A stretch of DNA of 64,000 nt. Origin: Martelella lutilitoris (GTDB taxonomy: Bacteria > Pseudomonadota > Alphaproteobacteria > Rhizobiales > Rhizobiaceae). Shown here one piece after another: positions 45,132 through 54,607 of the stretch (position 1 is its first letter; every line of letters begins with the position of its first letter). The notes beneath the pieces were generated by a model, which did no database searches, was not told the origin of the DNA, and worked only from the letters and a program-made list of their open reading frames with translations. The stretch lies in contig NZ_VCLB01000009.1 in NCBI RefSeq assembly GCF_005924265.1, positions 124,001 to 188,000 on the forward strand, read 5' to 3'. The translations under genes were made by a program, and so were the position numbers.

Positions 45132-45478
45132 CAATCGTCTCCCCGGCGCATTTTCTTGCATGCGGTTTCCCCCGCATTGGACGATCACTGTTGATGATTT
45201 CTAAACAATTAGACAGCCGCAAAATGCCAGAATGCGGACCTTTTCTGGCCTTTTGCCTCCCTATGGCTGCCGAAATTTCGCTTATTCTTCCAGTGGTTGT
45301 GCGACCGAACTCCGACCGCGGCCGACAGGCCTTACCGCGCCATCGCCGCAAAGCCGAACCGGAATCAGTCCGCACAGCGTGTGACAAGACCCCGCCGAGA
45401 ACGATCGGGATCGTGCGGCCAAGCCGAAAACCAGGAGACGAAGATTTCAGGAAGATCACGAGACGCCAGAAGCGGAAA
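45132..45478. other. 347-bp region upstream of the autotransporter gene, no gene seen
   Basis: It lies between tRNA-Cys and the autotransporter start and should hold the leftward autotransporter promoter. The stretch around 45190-45240 is AT-richer, but no convincing -35/-10 pair was found. Short frames here are rejected as chance. Confidence 0.45.
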
Positions 45479-45552
45479 TGGAGGCCTCGGCCGGAATCGA
45501 ACCGGCGTGCAAGGATTTGCAGTCCTCTGCGTAACCACTCCGCCACGAGGCC
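45479..45552 (-). tRNA. tRNA-Cys (anticodon GCA)
   Basis: A 74-nt cloverleaf with acceptor stem GGCCTCG/CGAGGCC, a D-arm, anticodon loop CTGCAAA (GCA) and T-arm GCCGGTTCGATTCCGGC. The 3' CCA is encoded. Read leftward it follows the small frame at 45586-45741 by 33 bp. Confidence 0.96.
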
Positions 45553-45582
45553 CCAGGCTCGCGAAAAGCAAGCGTTGGCGGG

Positions 45583-45611
45583 CGTTTAGCGTTTCTGTAC
45601 TGACTTTGCAA
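45583..45611 (-). promoter_or_regulatory. Candidate tRNA-Cys promoter
   Basis: Read leftward, TTGCAA (45606-45611) and TAAACG (45583-45588) are 17 bp apart, placing the start of transcription about 24 bp before the tRNA. It overlaps the end of the small candidate gene. Confidence 0.4.
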
Positions 45612-45741
45612 GAGCCGCGTTCTGAACGCAGTCCTTTTTTTGATCTGAACGCCTGATTTCCCATTGTTCTTGTTGCAGGTCCGGGTTGGCCGCGTATTCG
45701 ATGTCCGAAAACATCCGCATGAATTCGGACCGGCCTTCCAT
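45586..45741 (-). CDS. Small hypothetical protein (51 aa)
   Basis: A short frame beginning MEGRSEFMRMFSDIEYAANP and ending in a charged tail with a single Cys. GGGAG lies six bases upstream of the ATG, and the composition (acidic and aromatic, then Gln/Lys/Arg) looks protein-like rather than like a GC-driven shadow. I do not recognise a family. No other gene competes for this stretch. It sits directly upstream of tRNA-Cys on the same strand. Confidence 0.4.
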   Translation of the reverse strand: MEGRSEFMRMFSDIEYAANPDLQQEQWEIRRSDQKKDCVQNAALAKSVQKR

Positions 45742-45881
45742 GGTCGGCTCCCGTCTTGCGGCCTTCCGCCGCCAGCCGTAGGAAGGGCGTGACGACGCGC
45801 CTTGAAGGGAGCCAGAGCGAACATGCACATCGCCGACGAAGGAAGCACAGCGCGCTGCCGGACCGGAGACGGAAAACCGTC

Positions 45882-46319
45882 GTGAGCGCGCTTATTGCCT
45901 ATGGTGGCCTGTTCGCAAGCGCGCTTGTCGCGGCAACGATCCTTCCGATGCAATCGGAGGCGGTTCTTTCCGGTCTTATTCTGACGAGCGACTATCCGGT
46001 CTGGGCCCTGGTTCTCGTCGCGTCACTCGGCAACGTACTTGGTTCGGTCGTCAACTGGCTGTTGGGGCGCGGCACTGCACGGTTTCGCGGTCGCCGCTGG
46101 TTTCCGGTCGGCCCGGCAGCGCTGGAAAGGGCGGAAGCCTGGTACCGGCGCTATGGGAAATGGTCGCTTCTCCTGAGTTGGGCCCCGATCGTCGGCGACC
46201 CGCTGACTGTCGTCGCCGGGATCTTGCGCGAACCCTTTGCGGTGTTTCTCGTCCTTGTCACGATCGCCAAGGTGGGGCGTTATCTGATGCTGGCGGCGGC
46301 GGTCCTCAGCCTGTTTTGA
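45882..46319 (+). CDS. YqaA/DedA-like membrane protein (GTG start)
   Basis: A 145-residue integral membrane protein of the YqaA group within the DedA/SNARE-associated superfamily. Typical segments are LFASALVAATILPMQSEAVL, ASLGNVLGSVVNWLLGRG and WAPIVGDPLTVVAGILREPF, with a re-entrant-helix pattern seen in DedA-type lipid scramblases. The GTG at 45882 gives the usual family length (~142-145). The frame stays open 42 codons upstream, with an Arg/Lys-rich sequence that does not match. Function is inferred only. Confidence 0.82.
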   Translation: MSALIAYGGLFASALVAATILPMQSEAVLSGLILTSDYPVWALVLVASLGNVLGSVVNWLLGRGTARFRGRRWFPVGPAALERAEAWYRRYGKWSLLLSWAPIVGDPLTVVAGILREPFAVFLVLVTIAKVGRYLMLAAAVLSLF

Positions 46320-46524
46320 GTGTAGGGCGCCTTTCCCGCCGTGGCAGCATTTGTGCGGCTTGCGCTGAATCGAGCGCCAGCCTGCGTTGGTTTTGCCGAA
46401 AAAAAAGCAAATTCACATGGGTTCGGCACGAATCACATAAAAAATCGGGTAGGCTTTGTCGCGGATCGGTGTTTTTTTGACGTCCGGCCGAAGGCAAATG
46501 GGTCAAGGAGGCTGCGGAAAAGAG

Positions 46525-48525
46525 ATGTATTCTGACAATTCAAGCCGGGCATGGAGCAACGGCTCCAAAACACCGTTCAGTCGATGCGCTATGCTCGCTC
46601 TCGCGCTGCTTTTTGCCTCTCTTTCCGCCTTGCAGCCCGGTAGTTTAACGCCGGCCCATGCGCAAGAGACATTGACGCAGACCAACGAAGAGGAGGAAGC
46701 CACCGCCGCGGAGCTGGTTCAGGAAATCATCAGCGACGCCGGAGACAATGAAGGCCTGAAGTCGCGCTACCAACGCCTGGTGACCAACCCGATCTCGCCG
46801 CCCGACACGCGCAGCCCGCGCGCGACGCTCGAGAGCTTTCTGGTGATCATGCAGGCGGCCAACAAGCTTTGGCTCGGCGTGCGCGACGAATTTTTCGCCA
46901 ATGACGATTTCTTCATGACGGAAGAGCAGAAGGACCAGCTGGTTCTCGTCCAGTCGCTGCTCGGCAAGGCGGCACGGACCTTCGACCTTTCGGGCATTCC
47001 CGCCGCCTCGCGCGAGCGGTTCAGCATCGAAACGGTGCTCCAGCTTCAGGAGATCTTCGATCGCATTTATCTGCCGCCGCTCGATGATATCCCGGGCCTT
47101 CCGGCCGGCTCGAATGCCGGGCTGGATGAAAGCGGCAGCGCTCTACCTGACCGGTGGATCATTCCCGGCACGAGCCTGACCATCGAGCGCATGCAGGACG
47201 GTCCCTATTCCGGCCAGTATCTGTTTACCGCGGCGACCGTGGACGAAATCCCCGATGACTACGAGGCGTTGCAGTCCCTGCCGATCATCGCCGACCGGGG
47301 TGAGGACCTCTACCAGTATTACATCTATACGCCCGGAAACCTCGTCGCGCCGCAATGGTACGAGTTCATTCTGAAGGGCCCCGGCTGGCTTCAGAACACG
47401 TTTGGCGGCCAGGCTTACTGGCAGTGGATCGCGCTTGCGCTCACCGTGATCGTCATGATGCTGGCGCTCGCCGCCTACAGCCGGTGGAACAACCGCCGCT
47501 CGGTTCCCCTCGACCCCGCCGCCCGCCAGTCGCGCCGGCTGATGCCGCCGATACTGATCATCCTCGCCGCCAACCTGTTTCACTATCTGTGCGAGGAACA
47601 GATCAACATCACCGGCGACCTGCTCCAGATCCTGACAACGGTTGTGAGCGCCATCATCTGGACGACATCGGCCTGGCTCACCTACCAGGTGCTGCAGACG
47701 CTTTATCTCTGGACGATCCGCAACCCGGCGGTCAACAGTGCGAGCCTTGACGCAAGCCTGGTGCGCACCGGCTTCAGGGTCGCCTCCTTCATGGTGGCGA
47801 TCGTCGTGCTCGGCTATGGCGCCACGCGGATCGGCATCCCGATCTACGGCGTCGTCGCCGGTCTCGGCGTCGGTGGTCTGGCCATCGCCCTTGCCGCCCA
47901 GCCGACTCTCGAAAACTTCATCAGCGGCCTCATTCTCTATGCCGACAGGATCGTGCGCGTCGGCGATTTCTTCCAGTTCTCCGACACCGCCGGAACCGTG
48001 GAGGAGATCGGCATCCGCTCGACCCGCATCCGCGCGCTCGACCGCACGCTGATCATCGTCGCCAATGCCGAACTGGTGAAGCACAAGATCACCAATTACA
48101 GCCAGCGCGACGTCTTCCTGTTCCGCCACAAGGTGGGTGTCAGATACGAGACGGACAGCGAAGCCCTGCACAAGGTGCGCGACAGCATCCACGCGGCCCT
48201 GGAAGCGCATGAGAGCGTTCTGGAAAGCCCGCTGCGCGTGCGCCTGGTGGAATATGGCGACTTCGCCATTCTCTTCGACATCTACGCCAATATCGCGGCG
48301 ACCGACATGAACGCCTTCCTCGAGGTTCAGGAACAGCTCCTGATCGCGATCCGCGAGGCCGTCGAGGACAACGGCGCGAGCTTTGCCTTCCCCTCCTCCA
48401 CTGTCTATCTGTCCCGCGATCAATTGCCGGAACAGAAGACCGTCGACATCGTTGAGGACAAAAGGGACGAGGAGCGGCCGAACGGCGCCCCCGAGGAAAA
48501 GGCCTATCCCGTCGATGAAACCTAA
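46525..48525 (+). CDS. MscS-family mechanosensitive channel with periplasmic extension
   Basis: A 666-residue channel. A signal peptide (about 1-50, ending near AHAQE) precedes an acidic periplasmic region of about 240 residues. Five or so membrane segments follow (about 305-460), then the MscS pore and beta domain: GVVAGLGVGGLAIALAAQPT followed by LENFISGLILYADRIVRVGDFF. The cytoplasmic vestibule ends near SSTVYLSRD. The ATG at 46525 is chosen from the purine-rich GGAAAAGAG just before it. It is a different subfamily from the channel at 34.9-37.5 kb. Confidence 0.88.
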   Translation: MYSDNSSRAWSNGSKTPFSRCAMLALALLFASLSALQPGSLTPAHAQETLTQTNEEEEATAAELVQEIISDAGDNEGLKSRYQRLVTNPISPPDTRSPRATLESFLVIMQAANKLWLGVRDEFFANDDFFMTEEQKDQLVLVQSLLGKAARTFDLSGIPAASRERFSIETVLQLQEIFDRIYLPPLDDIPGLPAGSNAGLDESGSALPDRWIIPGTSLTIERMQDGPYSGQYLFTAATVDEIPDDYEALQSLPIIADRGEDLYQYYIYTPGNLVAPQWYEFILKGPGWLQNTFGGQAYWQWIALALTVIVMMLALAAYSRWNNRRSVPLDPAARQSRRLMPPILIILAANLFHYLCEEQINITGDLLQILTTVVSAIIWTTSAWLTYQVLQTLYLWTIRNPAVNSASLDASLVRTGFRVASFMVAIVVLGYGATRIGIPIYGVVAGLGVGGLAIALAAQPTLENFISGLILYADRIVRVGDFFQFSDTAGTVEEIGIRSTRIRALDRTLIIVANAELVKHKITNYSQRDVFLFRHKVGVRYETDSEALHKVRDSIHAALEAHESVLESPLRVRLVEYGDFAILFDIYANIAATDMNAFLEVQEQLLIAIREAVEDNGASFAFPSSTVYLSRDQLPEQKTVDIVEDKRDEERPNGAPEEKAYPVDET

Positions 48526-48571
48526 GCATTGACCTGCCGCAGGGGGCCGGCGGGTCCTTTTCGGAGAGGTC

Positions 48572-49243
48572 ATGGTCTGGGGTTGGATCAATGCGAATTC
48601 GGGTGCGCTAAGCGCGATTGCCAGCATCTGCACGATCGTCATCTGGGCGATCTATCTGCAGCTGATTTTCAGCGGTTTTCGCGAAGGCCGGCGCGCGAAA
48701 ATTCTCATCAATCGCGGCGCGGGGCCGACCCTCGACGGTCACTGCCTCGTCGCCAATATGAGCGCGAAGCCAATCTATGTCGACGCGGTGCTGCTGGATT
48801 TCTCGCTGAAGGACGACGAAGGAAACAGGGATTTCCGCTATTCGCTCTCCAACCTCAACTTCGATGAGAACGATAGCCGCGACCAGCGCGAACGCTGGTT
48901 TCAGGGCCCGCTCGATTCCGGCGAGCACATCGATCTCGGCTCGTTCAAGACGCTGATCGGCAAGATGTCGCCGAAAGGTTTCGATGATTTCGAGAACATC
49001 GCGGACGTCAAGCTGACCGTGGTCGCGACCTACACGTCGGAGGATCAGCCGGTCGCCGCGGAACGCAGCTTCGACATCATCCGCACCGATGGCGATCTGC
49101 TGCTGTCGCCGCGCTCCTATTCGGCCAACCAGATCCGCTCGCGCAGCGCCAGAAAGCGCATCGAGAACGAAATGCGCGACCTGCATAATTCAGAGCGCGG
49201 CGATGACCGCGAAACCGGCGACGGCGTGCAGCGGCTGGACTGA
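48572..49243 (+). CDS. Hypothetical membrane-anchored protein
   Basis: A 223-residue protein with one N-terminal membrane helix (ALSAIASICTIVIWAIYLQLIFS) followed by a soluble domain, inside-positive by charge (FREGRRAKI), so the domain is probably cytoplasmic. The body looks like a beta-sandwich (LDGHCLVANMSAKPIYVDAVLLDF) and the C-terminus is strongly charged. I recognise no named family. It lies 46 bp after the MscS-type gene and may share its transcript. Confidence 0.7.
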   Translation: MVWGWINANSGALSAIASICTIVIWAIYLQLIFSGFREGRRAKILINRGAGPTLDGHCLVANMSAKPIYVDAVLLDFSLKDDEGNRDFRYSLSNLNFDENDSRDQRERWFQGPLDSGEHIDLGSFKTLIGKMSPKGFDDFENIADVKLTVVATYTSEDQPVAAERSFDIIRTDGDLLLSPRSYSANQIRSRSARKRIENEMRDLHNSERGDDRETGDGVQRLD

Positions 49244-49362
49244 GGGCGTTCCTGCCTCGATGGGCCGGTCGGAGGACGAAGACCGCAAGCCGGCGTAAAA
49301 CGGCCTTCGTTCAGGCTTGCGCGCGAAAGCGGAAGACAATGATATTTTTTTGCAAAAAGGGC

Positions 49363-49391
49363 TTGGCAAATCGCCCGTGCATTTGTATTAA
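49363..49391 (+). promoter_or_regulatory. tRNA-Asn promoter
   Basis: TTGGCA (49363-49368) and TATTAA (49386-49391) with a 17-bp spacer end 36 bp before the tRNA. This is the only strong hexamer pair in 49244-49427, which holds no other gene. Confidence 0.65.
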
Positions 49392-49427
49392 CCCGCTCAC
49401 ACCGCAGCGCCCGAGCGGCGCGCATAT

Positions 49428-49502
49428 TCCCTGGTAGCTCAGCGGTAGAGCACTCGACTGTTAATCGATAGGTCGTCGGTTCGAATCCGACCCGGGGAGC
49501 CA
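49428..49502 (+). tRNA. tRNA-Asn (anticodon GTT)
   Basis: A 75-nt cloverleaf: acceptor stem TCCCTGG/CCGGGGA (one G-T pair), D-arm AGCTCAGCGGTAGAGC, anticodon loop CTGTTAA (GTT), T-arm GTCGGTTCGAATCCGAC, encoded CCA. Nothing resembling an integrase or attachment-site duplication is seen next to it. Confidence 0.97.
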
Positions 49503-49614
49503 CTTTCTTACTCTTCCTGAAATGTTTAAGCGGTTTGTCTTTCCGGCTGTCTATGCAGCTGAAAAATTGGCGTATTCTTCCTTTCGAAGAATATGCGAAT
49601 CATGAAGGCGCGCC

Positions 49615-50040
49615 ATGGATATCACCGTAACAGCCGACCCCGACCAGGACGACATCGCCCGGGTCGACCAGAACCTCTCGGAATTCAACGATGACGATGT
49701 CGGGCCGGCGGAGCGAACGCCGCTTTCCGTCTTCGTGCGGGACGCGGACGGTCTTGTGATTGCGGGCATCAACGCGCTTACCGCCTGGGGCTGGCTCTAT
49801 GTACAGCGGCTCTGGGTGGGCGAGGATGCGCGCGGGCAAGGCGTGGCGGGCAGGATGCTTGCGGCGGCAGAGGAAGAGGCTCTGGCGCGTGGCTGCCACA
49901 GCGCCTTTATCGACACGTTCAACCCGGTGGCGCTGAAGGCCTATCAGCGCGCCGGTTATGTCGAATTCGGCAGGATGCAGAACTTCGTTGCCGGTCGTGA
50001 CCGCATATTTCTGCAGAAGAAGCTCCAAGGACCGGAATGA
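49615..50040 (+). CDS. GNAT-family N-acetyltransferase
   Basis: A 141-residue acetyltransferase. The acetyl-CoA motif A is visible as LYVQRLWVGEDARGQGVAGR followed by MLAAAEEEALARGC, and motif B as TFNPVALKAYQRAGYVEFG. The substrate is unknown. It stands alone after tRNA-Asn. Confidence 0.9.
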   Translation: MDITVTADPDQDDIARVDQNLSEFNDDDVGPAERTPLSVFVRDADGLVIAGINALTAWGWLYVQRLWVGEDARGQGVAGRMLAAAEEEALARGCHSAFIDTFNPVALKAYQRAGYVEFGRMQNFVAGRDRIFLQKKLQGPE

Positions 50041-50222
50041 GCCACTTTGCCCGGCGATGGCACTGGCCGCGCTGATGATGGTGGGGGCAGCGTTTGCGGC
50101 GCGCTTTTGAAAGCGCCGTTGCAAATGCGGCGACGTCCCCTGAACCGCGTGCCGGAAAGAGCTTCTTGCCCGTTGCGTTCCCGGGCGAGACGGTTGGATC
50201 GCAGGCGCCTGCCGACGTCTTC

Positions 50223-50405
50223 TCAACCAGACTTCGAAGCGTCAGCGGCGTGTTGGCTGTGTGCCAACTGTGCATTGGCCTCGCGCTCTTGTTGTTGCAT
50301 CTTCTCGCCATCGCGGTGCGACTTGATAGCAAAGAACATGGCCGTGCCGAGAACGCCGATCTTGAACGCGCCGAGAACAACAGGAACCCAAATCATCGTC
50401 TTCAC
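50223..50405 (-). CDS. Small membrane protein (60 aa)
   Basis: A short frame MKTMIWVPVVLGAFKIGVLG TAMFFAIKSHRD... with one clear hydrophobic helix (residues 4-27) followed by a charged Gln/Glu/Lys/His tail, a layout common to real single-pass micro-proteins. The first codon is GTG with GAGAAAA upstream, or ATG at 50396. It is not covered by another gene, and an FNR/FixK-type palindrome lies 152 bp upstream. I do not recognise a family. Confidence 0.5.
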   Translation of the reverse strand: MKTMIWVPVVLGAFKIGVLGTAMFFAIKSHRDGEKMQQQEREANAQLAHSQHAADASKSG

Positions 50406-50556
50406 TTTTCTCTTGCTGCTTTTTTTCGATTTCGCGCCCGCAGCGCACTACCTTACGCGCGACGGTGAACGATTGCCATTGGTCGCGTGAAATCGCATTC
50501 GCGGCTATCGATTATGCTTTCAGCGCGGTTCAATCAAGCCAACGCGCCGCTTCAAG

Positions 50557-50570
50557 TTGACGCATGTCAA
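50557..50570. promoter_or_regulatory. FNR/FixK-type palindrome
   Basis: TTGACGCATGTCAA is a perfect palindrome and fits the FNR/FixK box pattern (TTGA-N6-TCAA) used by oxygen-responsive CRP-family activators in rhizobia. Read leftward, a weak promoter TTGATT (50532-50537) and CATAAT (50511-50516) lies downstream, about 59 bp centre-to-start, leading to the small membrane protein at 50405. The remainder of 50406-50718 (313 bp) shows no gene. Confidence 0.45.
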
Positions 50571-50718
50571 GATGCGACGGCGGGTGACAGCATGCTATTG
50601 CGCAGGCCGACGGAGCCTCTTAGCCAAGGTCATCGGCACAGATAAGGCTTTTGCCGTTCATCCGGAAGAACCAAAGAAGGCTCTCCATCGGAACCGCTTA
50701 TGGCGCCTGCAAACCGTT

Positions 50719-51846
50719 TCAACCAATGATTCTTCCGCCGGTCATCGGCTCCGGAACGCCGGTCGTGGTCGGATAGCTGAAGGGAAGGCCGCGCAGGGCC
50801 CTCACCGCTAGAAAGGCGAAGCATTCGGCTTCGATCGCGTCACCGCGCCAGCCGACGGCTTCTGCCGGCACCGCCTCGACGCCGGCGCGGGTCTCGAGCA
50901 TTGCCATGATCGCCGGGTTGCGCCGGCCGCCGCCGCAGACGACGAGACGGCTCGGGCGGACGGGCAGACGGTCCAGCGCCTTGCCGACGGCAGCGGCGGT
51001 AAAGGCCGTCAGCGTCGCGGCGCCCGTTGCAGGATCCAGCCCTTCGGCCATGGCAGATGAGAAGTCGAAACGGTCGAGCGATTTCGGATAGGGCGCGGCG
51101 AGATAGGGATGTTCGAGCAGCTTTGAAAGCCGCGCCTCGTCCGCCGTGCCGGAAAGCGCCAGCGCCCCGTCGCGATCCATCTCGCCAAGGCCGTTTTCCT
51201 TCATGAAGTCGTTGAGCGGCGCATTTGCCGGGCCGGTATCGAAGGCGATCAATCGCTCGGCCCCATCCCACCAGGTGACATTGGCAACGCCGCCGAGATT
51301 GAGCACCGCCGTTTTGCCGGAGGTATCGAGGCTTTTCAGCAAGGCCTCATGATAGCCGGCCGAAAGCGGCGCCCCCTGACCGCCGGCCCGCACATCCGCC
51401 GTGCGGAAATCATAGGCCACCTTGCAATCGAGGATCCGGCTCATCAGCGCGCCGTCACCCAGTTGGCGGGTATCGCCGAAGCGGGTCTTGGTGGGCGCGC
51501 GGTGCAGCACGGACTGGCCGTGGAAGCCGACAATGCCGATATCGGCCATGCTCATGCCCTCGGCTTCGACCAGCGATCGCACGGCTTCCGACTGGGCCTC
51601 CGTCAGCACCTTTTCGGCCTCGGCGAAGATTTTCGGTTCCGGTCCCTCGAAATTCCATTTGCGGGCGGCGGCAAGCGTTTCTTCCAGAAGGTCGCGCGTT
51701 GGCCGCGGATAGGGCGCCAGCGTATAGGCGCCGAAGGCATCGACGGTCTCGCCATCGGTCTTCAAGAGCGCAACGTCGATATTGCCGTCAAGCACGGTTC
51801 CGGTCATCAGGCCGACGGCCCAGACGGGTTTGAAATCCTGCACCAT
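50719..51846 (-). CDS. anmK: Anhydro-N-acetylmuramic acid kinase
   Basis: AnmK (375 residues) hydrolyses the 1,6-anhydro ring of anhydro-MurNAc and phosphorylates it to MurNAc-6-phosphate in the cytoplasm. The ATP-binding N-terminus [20 protein letters not shown], the central [11 protein letters not shown] and [14 protein letters not shown], and the C-terminal [16 protein letters not shown] are typical of the ASKHA-fold family. The ATG at 51846 overlaps the upstream TGA by one base and has GGAG seven bases before it. It is the last gene of the leftward recycling operon, and its product feeds MurQ. Confidence 0.95.
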   Translation of the reverse strand: MVQDFKPVWAVGLMTGTVLDGNIDVALLKTDGETVDAFGAYTLAPYPRPTRDLLEETLAAARKWNFEGPEPKIFAEAEKVLTEAQSEAVRSLVEAEGMSMADIGIVGFHGQSVLHRAPTKTRFGDTRQLGDGALMSRILDCKVAYDFRTADVRAGGQGAPLSAGYHEALLKSLDTSGKTAVLNLGGVANVTWWDGAERLIAFDTGPANAPLNDFMKENGLGEMDRDGALALSGTADEARLSKLLEHPYLAAPYPKSLDRFDFSSAMAEGLDPATGAATLTAFTAAAVGKALDRLPVRPSRLVVCGGGRRNPAIMAMLETRAGVEAVPAEAVGWRGDAIEAECFAFLAVRALRGLPFSYPTTTGVPEPMTGGRIIG

Positions 51847-52859
51847 CATTCCGCTCCGTTGATGAGATCGCTGACCCGACGCCTGAGCGCCATGATGCCG
51901 CTTTCGGTGTGGCGGCTCGGATGCACGCGGTTGGTCAGCAGCGTCCAGGCATGGCCGCGCTCGAAATCGACGCAGAGCGACGTGCCGGCAAAGCCTGTAT
52001 GGCCGATTGTGCCGTCCGAACAAAGCGCACCGCCATGCCAGTTCTCGTAAGGGCGCTCCCAGCCATGGGTCCGTTTTTTGGACAGCGGCTCGCGCATCAG
52101 TTTCACCGCTGGATCACCGGCGGCATCGCGCTGCAGGAGGCCGGCTGCGTGATCAAGCACGGCATCCACCGTGCCGAACAGGCCGGCATGGCCGGAGCCT
52201 TCAAGCGCATAGCAATTCTCGTCGTGCACTTCACCGCAGATCACCCGTCCCCGCCAGTTGCAGCGCTCGGTGGCGGCTGTCTTCTCCGGATCGGCGGAAA
52301 AGGCAAAGCCTGGCCCCGGATCGAGATCGCGGATCGTCTTGCCCGAAATGCGCTCGAGCGCGATGCCGAGGAGAATGAAATTGATGTCGGAATAGACCGG
52401 GGTCTCGAGCCGCTTCCATTCGCGCTGCAGCACGAAGGCGCGCAGCCGGTCGGGATCGCCGCCATAGGTATAGATCGGCTCGACCGCCGGAAAGGGCGTC
52501 TGGTGGCCGAGGCACTGGCGGAAAGTGACCTGCCGCTCCCAGCAATCGGGAGCATATTGCCGGAAGTCGGGGATGCACGCGGTCAGCGGATCATCGAGGT
52601 CGATTGCCCCCTCCCCGGCCAGCGCCAGAATGCGCTCCGTGGTAAAGATCACCTTGGTCAGCGAGGCCAGATCGAACCATGTTTCGGTCGTCATCGGCCG
52701 TTTTTCCGGCTCCAGCGCCGCCGCGCCGCAGGCCTGCGTCAGTCGCCTGCCCTCACCGTCCACACATCCGAGAACGCCGCCGGGAATGCGGCCTTCGTCG
52801 ACCGACGCCTTCAGCGCGGAAAAGGCCCTGTCGAAGCGCTCTGAAAAATCCGTCGCCAT
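51846..52859 (-). CDS. Cytoplasmic SxxK serine hydrolase (AmiE/YbbE-like)
   Basis: A 337-residue beta-lactamase-fold protein. The catalytic tetrad S-L-T-K is in FDLASLTKV, the second motif is YSD ([14 protein letters not shown]) and the third is HTG ([13 protein letters not shown]). No signal peptide is present, so it should be cytoplasmic and is unlikely to confer drug resistance. In Bacillus subtilis, AmiE (YbbE) of the same fold cleaves L-Ala peptides from MurNAc and is encoded next to murQ and murR. This context suggests that the protein here removes peptides from imported muropeptides. That activity is inferred. Its ATG overlaps the ATPase stop (TGATG). Confidence 0.82.
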   Translation of the reverse strand: MATDFSERFDRAFSALKASVDEGRIPGGVLGCVDGEGRRLTQACGAAALEPEKRPMTTETWFDLASLTKVIFTTERILALAGEGAIDLDDPLTACIPDFRQYAPDCWERQVTFRQCLGHQTPFPAVEPIYTYGGDPDRLRAFVLQREWKRLETPVYSDINFILLGIALERISGKTIRDLDPGPGFAFSADPEKTAATERCNWRGRVICGEVHDENCYALEGSGHAGLFGTVDAVLDHAAGLLQRDAAGDPAVKLMREPLSKKRTHGWERPYENWHGGALCSDGTIGHTGFAGTSLCVDFERGHAWTLLTNRVHPSRHTESGIMALRRRVSDLINGAE

Positions 52860-54607
52860 CACGCCTCTTCCCTCCGCGCCATGTGGTCGGCGCCAAAACG
52901 CTGCCACTCGGCCTTCGGCGGCTCAAAGCCTGCCGGGCGCACCAGCGAGGGCACTTCGGTGGTATCGAGCCGATACTCCTGCCGCCGCCGGTCGATGCTG
53001 GGCACGGCGGCAATCAGCCGCTTGGTATAGGCATGTTTCGGCGCGGAGAGCACAGAGGCGGCATCACCGATCTCGACGATCTGTCCGGCATAGACCACGG
53101 CGATCCGATGGGCGATGCGCTCGACCACGGCCATGTCGTGGGTGACGAACAGATAGGAAAGGTTCATCTCCCGCTGCAGCGCGGTCAGAAGGTCCAGCAC
53201 CATGGCCTGGACCGAGACATCGAGCGCGGAGACCGCCTCGTCCAGCACCACGACGGAGGGCTTCAGCATCAGCGCGCGGGCAATGCAGAGGCGTTGGCGC
53301 TGGCCGCCGGAGAACTCGTGCGGATAGCGGGTGAGCGCGTTTTCGGGCAGGCCGACGCGGTCCAGGAGTTCGGCCATGCGGGCCCGCGTTTCGGCGTTCA
53401 AACGCCCGCCGGTGGCAATCACAGGTTCGGCGAGGATGCTGTCGACACGCAGGCGCGGATTGAGCGAGGCATAGGGGTTCTGGAACACCATCTGGATCGG
53501 ATCGCCATGGGCGGCAACGCCAGCCCCCTCGCCCAGATGAAACGCGCCGCGCGTCGGCTGCGTCAGCCCCATGATGGCGCGCGCCGTGGTCGACTTGCCC
53601 GAACCGCTCTCGCCGACGATGCCGAGCGTTTCGCCGGGCATCAGATCAAAGTCGATGCCGTCAACCGCATGCACGGCACCGCTCCGGCGACGGAGGAAGC
53701 CGGAGGTGACGGGGAAGCGCACTGTCAGGTCTTCAACGGTGAGCGCCGGCCTGGCGGTTTCCACTTTTGTCCGCGAAAAATCGGTGCGCACCGCGCGGCC
53801 GTCATCGAAATGGGGAACGGCCTTCAGCAGATGCTGCGTATAGGGATGCTGCGGATTGTCGAGCACGTCATCGGTCGGCCCCTGCTCCACCGCCTCTCCC
53901 TGCTGCATCACCATCACCTTGTCGGCGATGCCGGCAACGAGGCCGATATCATGGGTGATGAAGATCAGCCCCATCTCGCTTTCGCGCTTCAGTTCGGAAA
54001 GCAGCGCCAGGATCTGCGCCTGCACGGTCACATCAAGCGCGGTCGTCGGCTCGTCGGCGATCAACAGGCGCGGATTGCAGGAAAGCGCGGTGGCGATCAT
54101 CACCCGTTGCAGCATGCCGCCGGAAAGCTGGTGCGGATGGTATTTGAGCCGCCGTTCCGCGTCGGGAATGCGCACGCGTTTCAGGGCGTCGACAGCCGCA
54201 TTCATCGCCTGCTTGCCGGTCAGGCCGTGATGCAGACGGAAGCTTTCGGCAATCTGCTCGCCGATGGTGTGCACCGGATTGAGCGAGGTCATCGGCTCCT
54301 GGAAGATCATGCCGATCTCTTTGCCCCGGATTTTCGCGAGTTCCTTTTCGGGTGAGGCGGCAAGATTGGTCACATTACCGGACCCGAGGGTGAAATCGAT
54401 CCGGCCGCCGGTGATCTTTCCGCCGCCGAAATCGACGAGCCGGTTGAGGCAAAGCGCGGTGACGGACTTGCCCGAGCCGCTCTCGCCGACGATGGCCAGC
54501 GTTTCGCCGGCATCCAGCGTGAAATCGATGCCGTGGACGACCTCGTTTTTCACCGGATCCTTGCCAAAACCCACATGCAGATCGGTGACGGAAAGAAGAC
54601 GGTTCAT
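52859..54607 (-). CDS. Double-ATPase subunit of a peptide/muropeptide ABC importer
   Basis: A 582-residue fusion of two Dpp/Opp-type nucleotide-binding domains. The first (about 1-270) has Walker [10 protein letters not shown] (41-49), signature LSGGM (161-165) and Walker B LLIADEPT. The second (about 288-560) has Walker [10 protein letters not shown] (332-340), signature FSGGQ (432-436) and VVVLDEAV. Both ends carry the oligopeptide-type tail ([10 protein letters not shown] and [10 protein letters not shown]). Such DppD-DppF fusions are common in rhizobia, including YejF. Its start overlaps the permease stop by four bases (ATGA). Confidence 0.93.
   Translation of the reverse strand: MNRLLSVTDLHVGFGKDPVKNEVVHGIDFTLDAGETLAIVGESGSGKSVTALCLNRLVDFGGGKITGGRIDFTLGSGNVTNLAASPEKELAKIRGKEIGMIFQEPMTSLNPVHTIGEQIAESFRLHHGLTGKQAMNAAVDALKRVRIPDAERRLKYHPHQLSGGMLQRVMIATALSCNPRLLIADEPTTALDVTVQAQILALLSELKRESEMGLIFITHDIGLVAGIADKVMVMQQGEAVEQGPTDDVLDNPQHPYTQHLLKAVPHFDDGRAVRTDFSRTKVETARPALTVEDLTVRFPVTSGFLRRRSGAVHAVDGIDFDLMPGETLGIVGESGSGKSTTARAIMGLTQPTRGAFHLGEGAGVAAHGDPIQMVFQNPYASLNPRLRVDSILAEPVIATGGRLNAETRARMAELLDRVGLPENALTRYPHEFSGGQRQRLCIARALMLKPSVVVLDEAVSALDVSVQAMVLDLLTALQREMNLSYLFVTHDMAVVERIAHRIAVVYAGQIVEIGDAASVLSAPKHAYTKRLIAAVPSIDRRRQEYRLDTTEVPSLVRPAGFEPPKAEWQRFGADHMARREEA

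Noticed and set aside
49428-50040. tRNA-Asn as an integration site for a mobile element
   Set aside because: No integrase, no partial tRNA copy and no change in gene style downstream.
51846-52859. Beta-lactamase as an antibiotic resistance gene
   Set aside because: No signal peptide and embedded in a muropeptide operon; a cytoplasmic hydrolase role is more likely.
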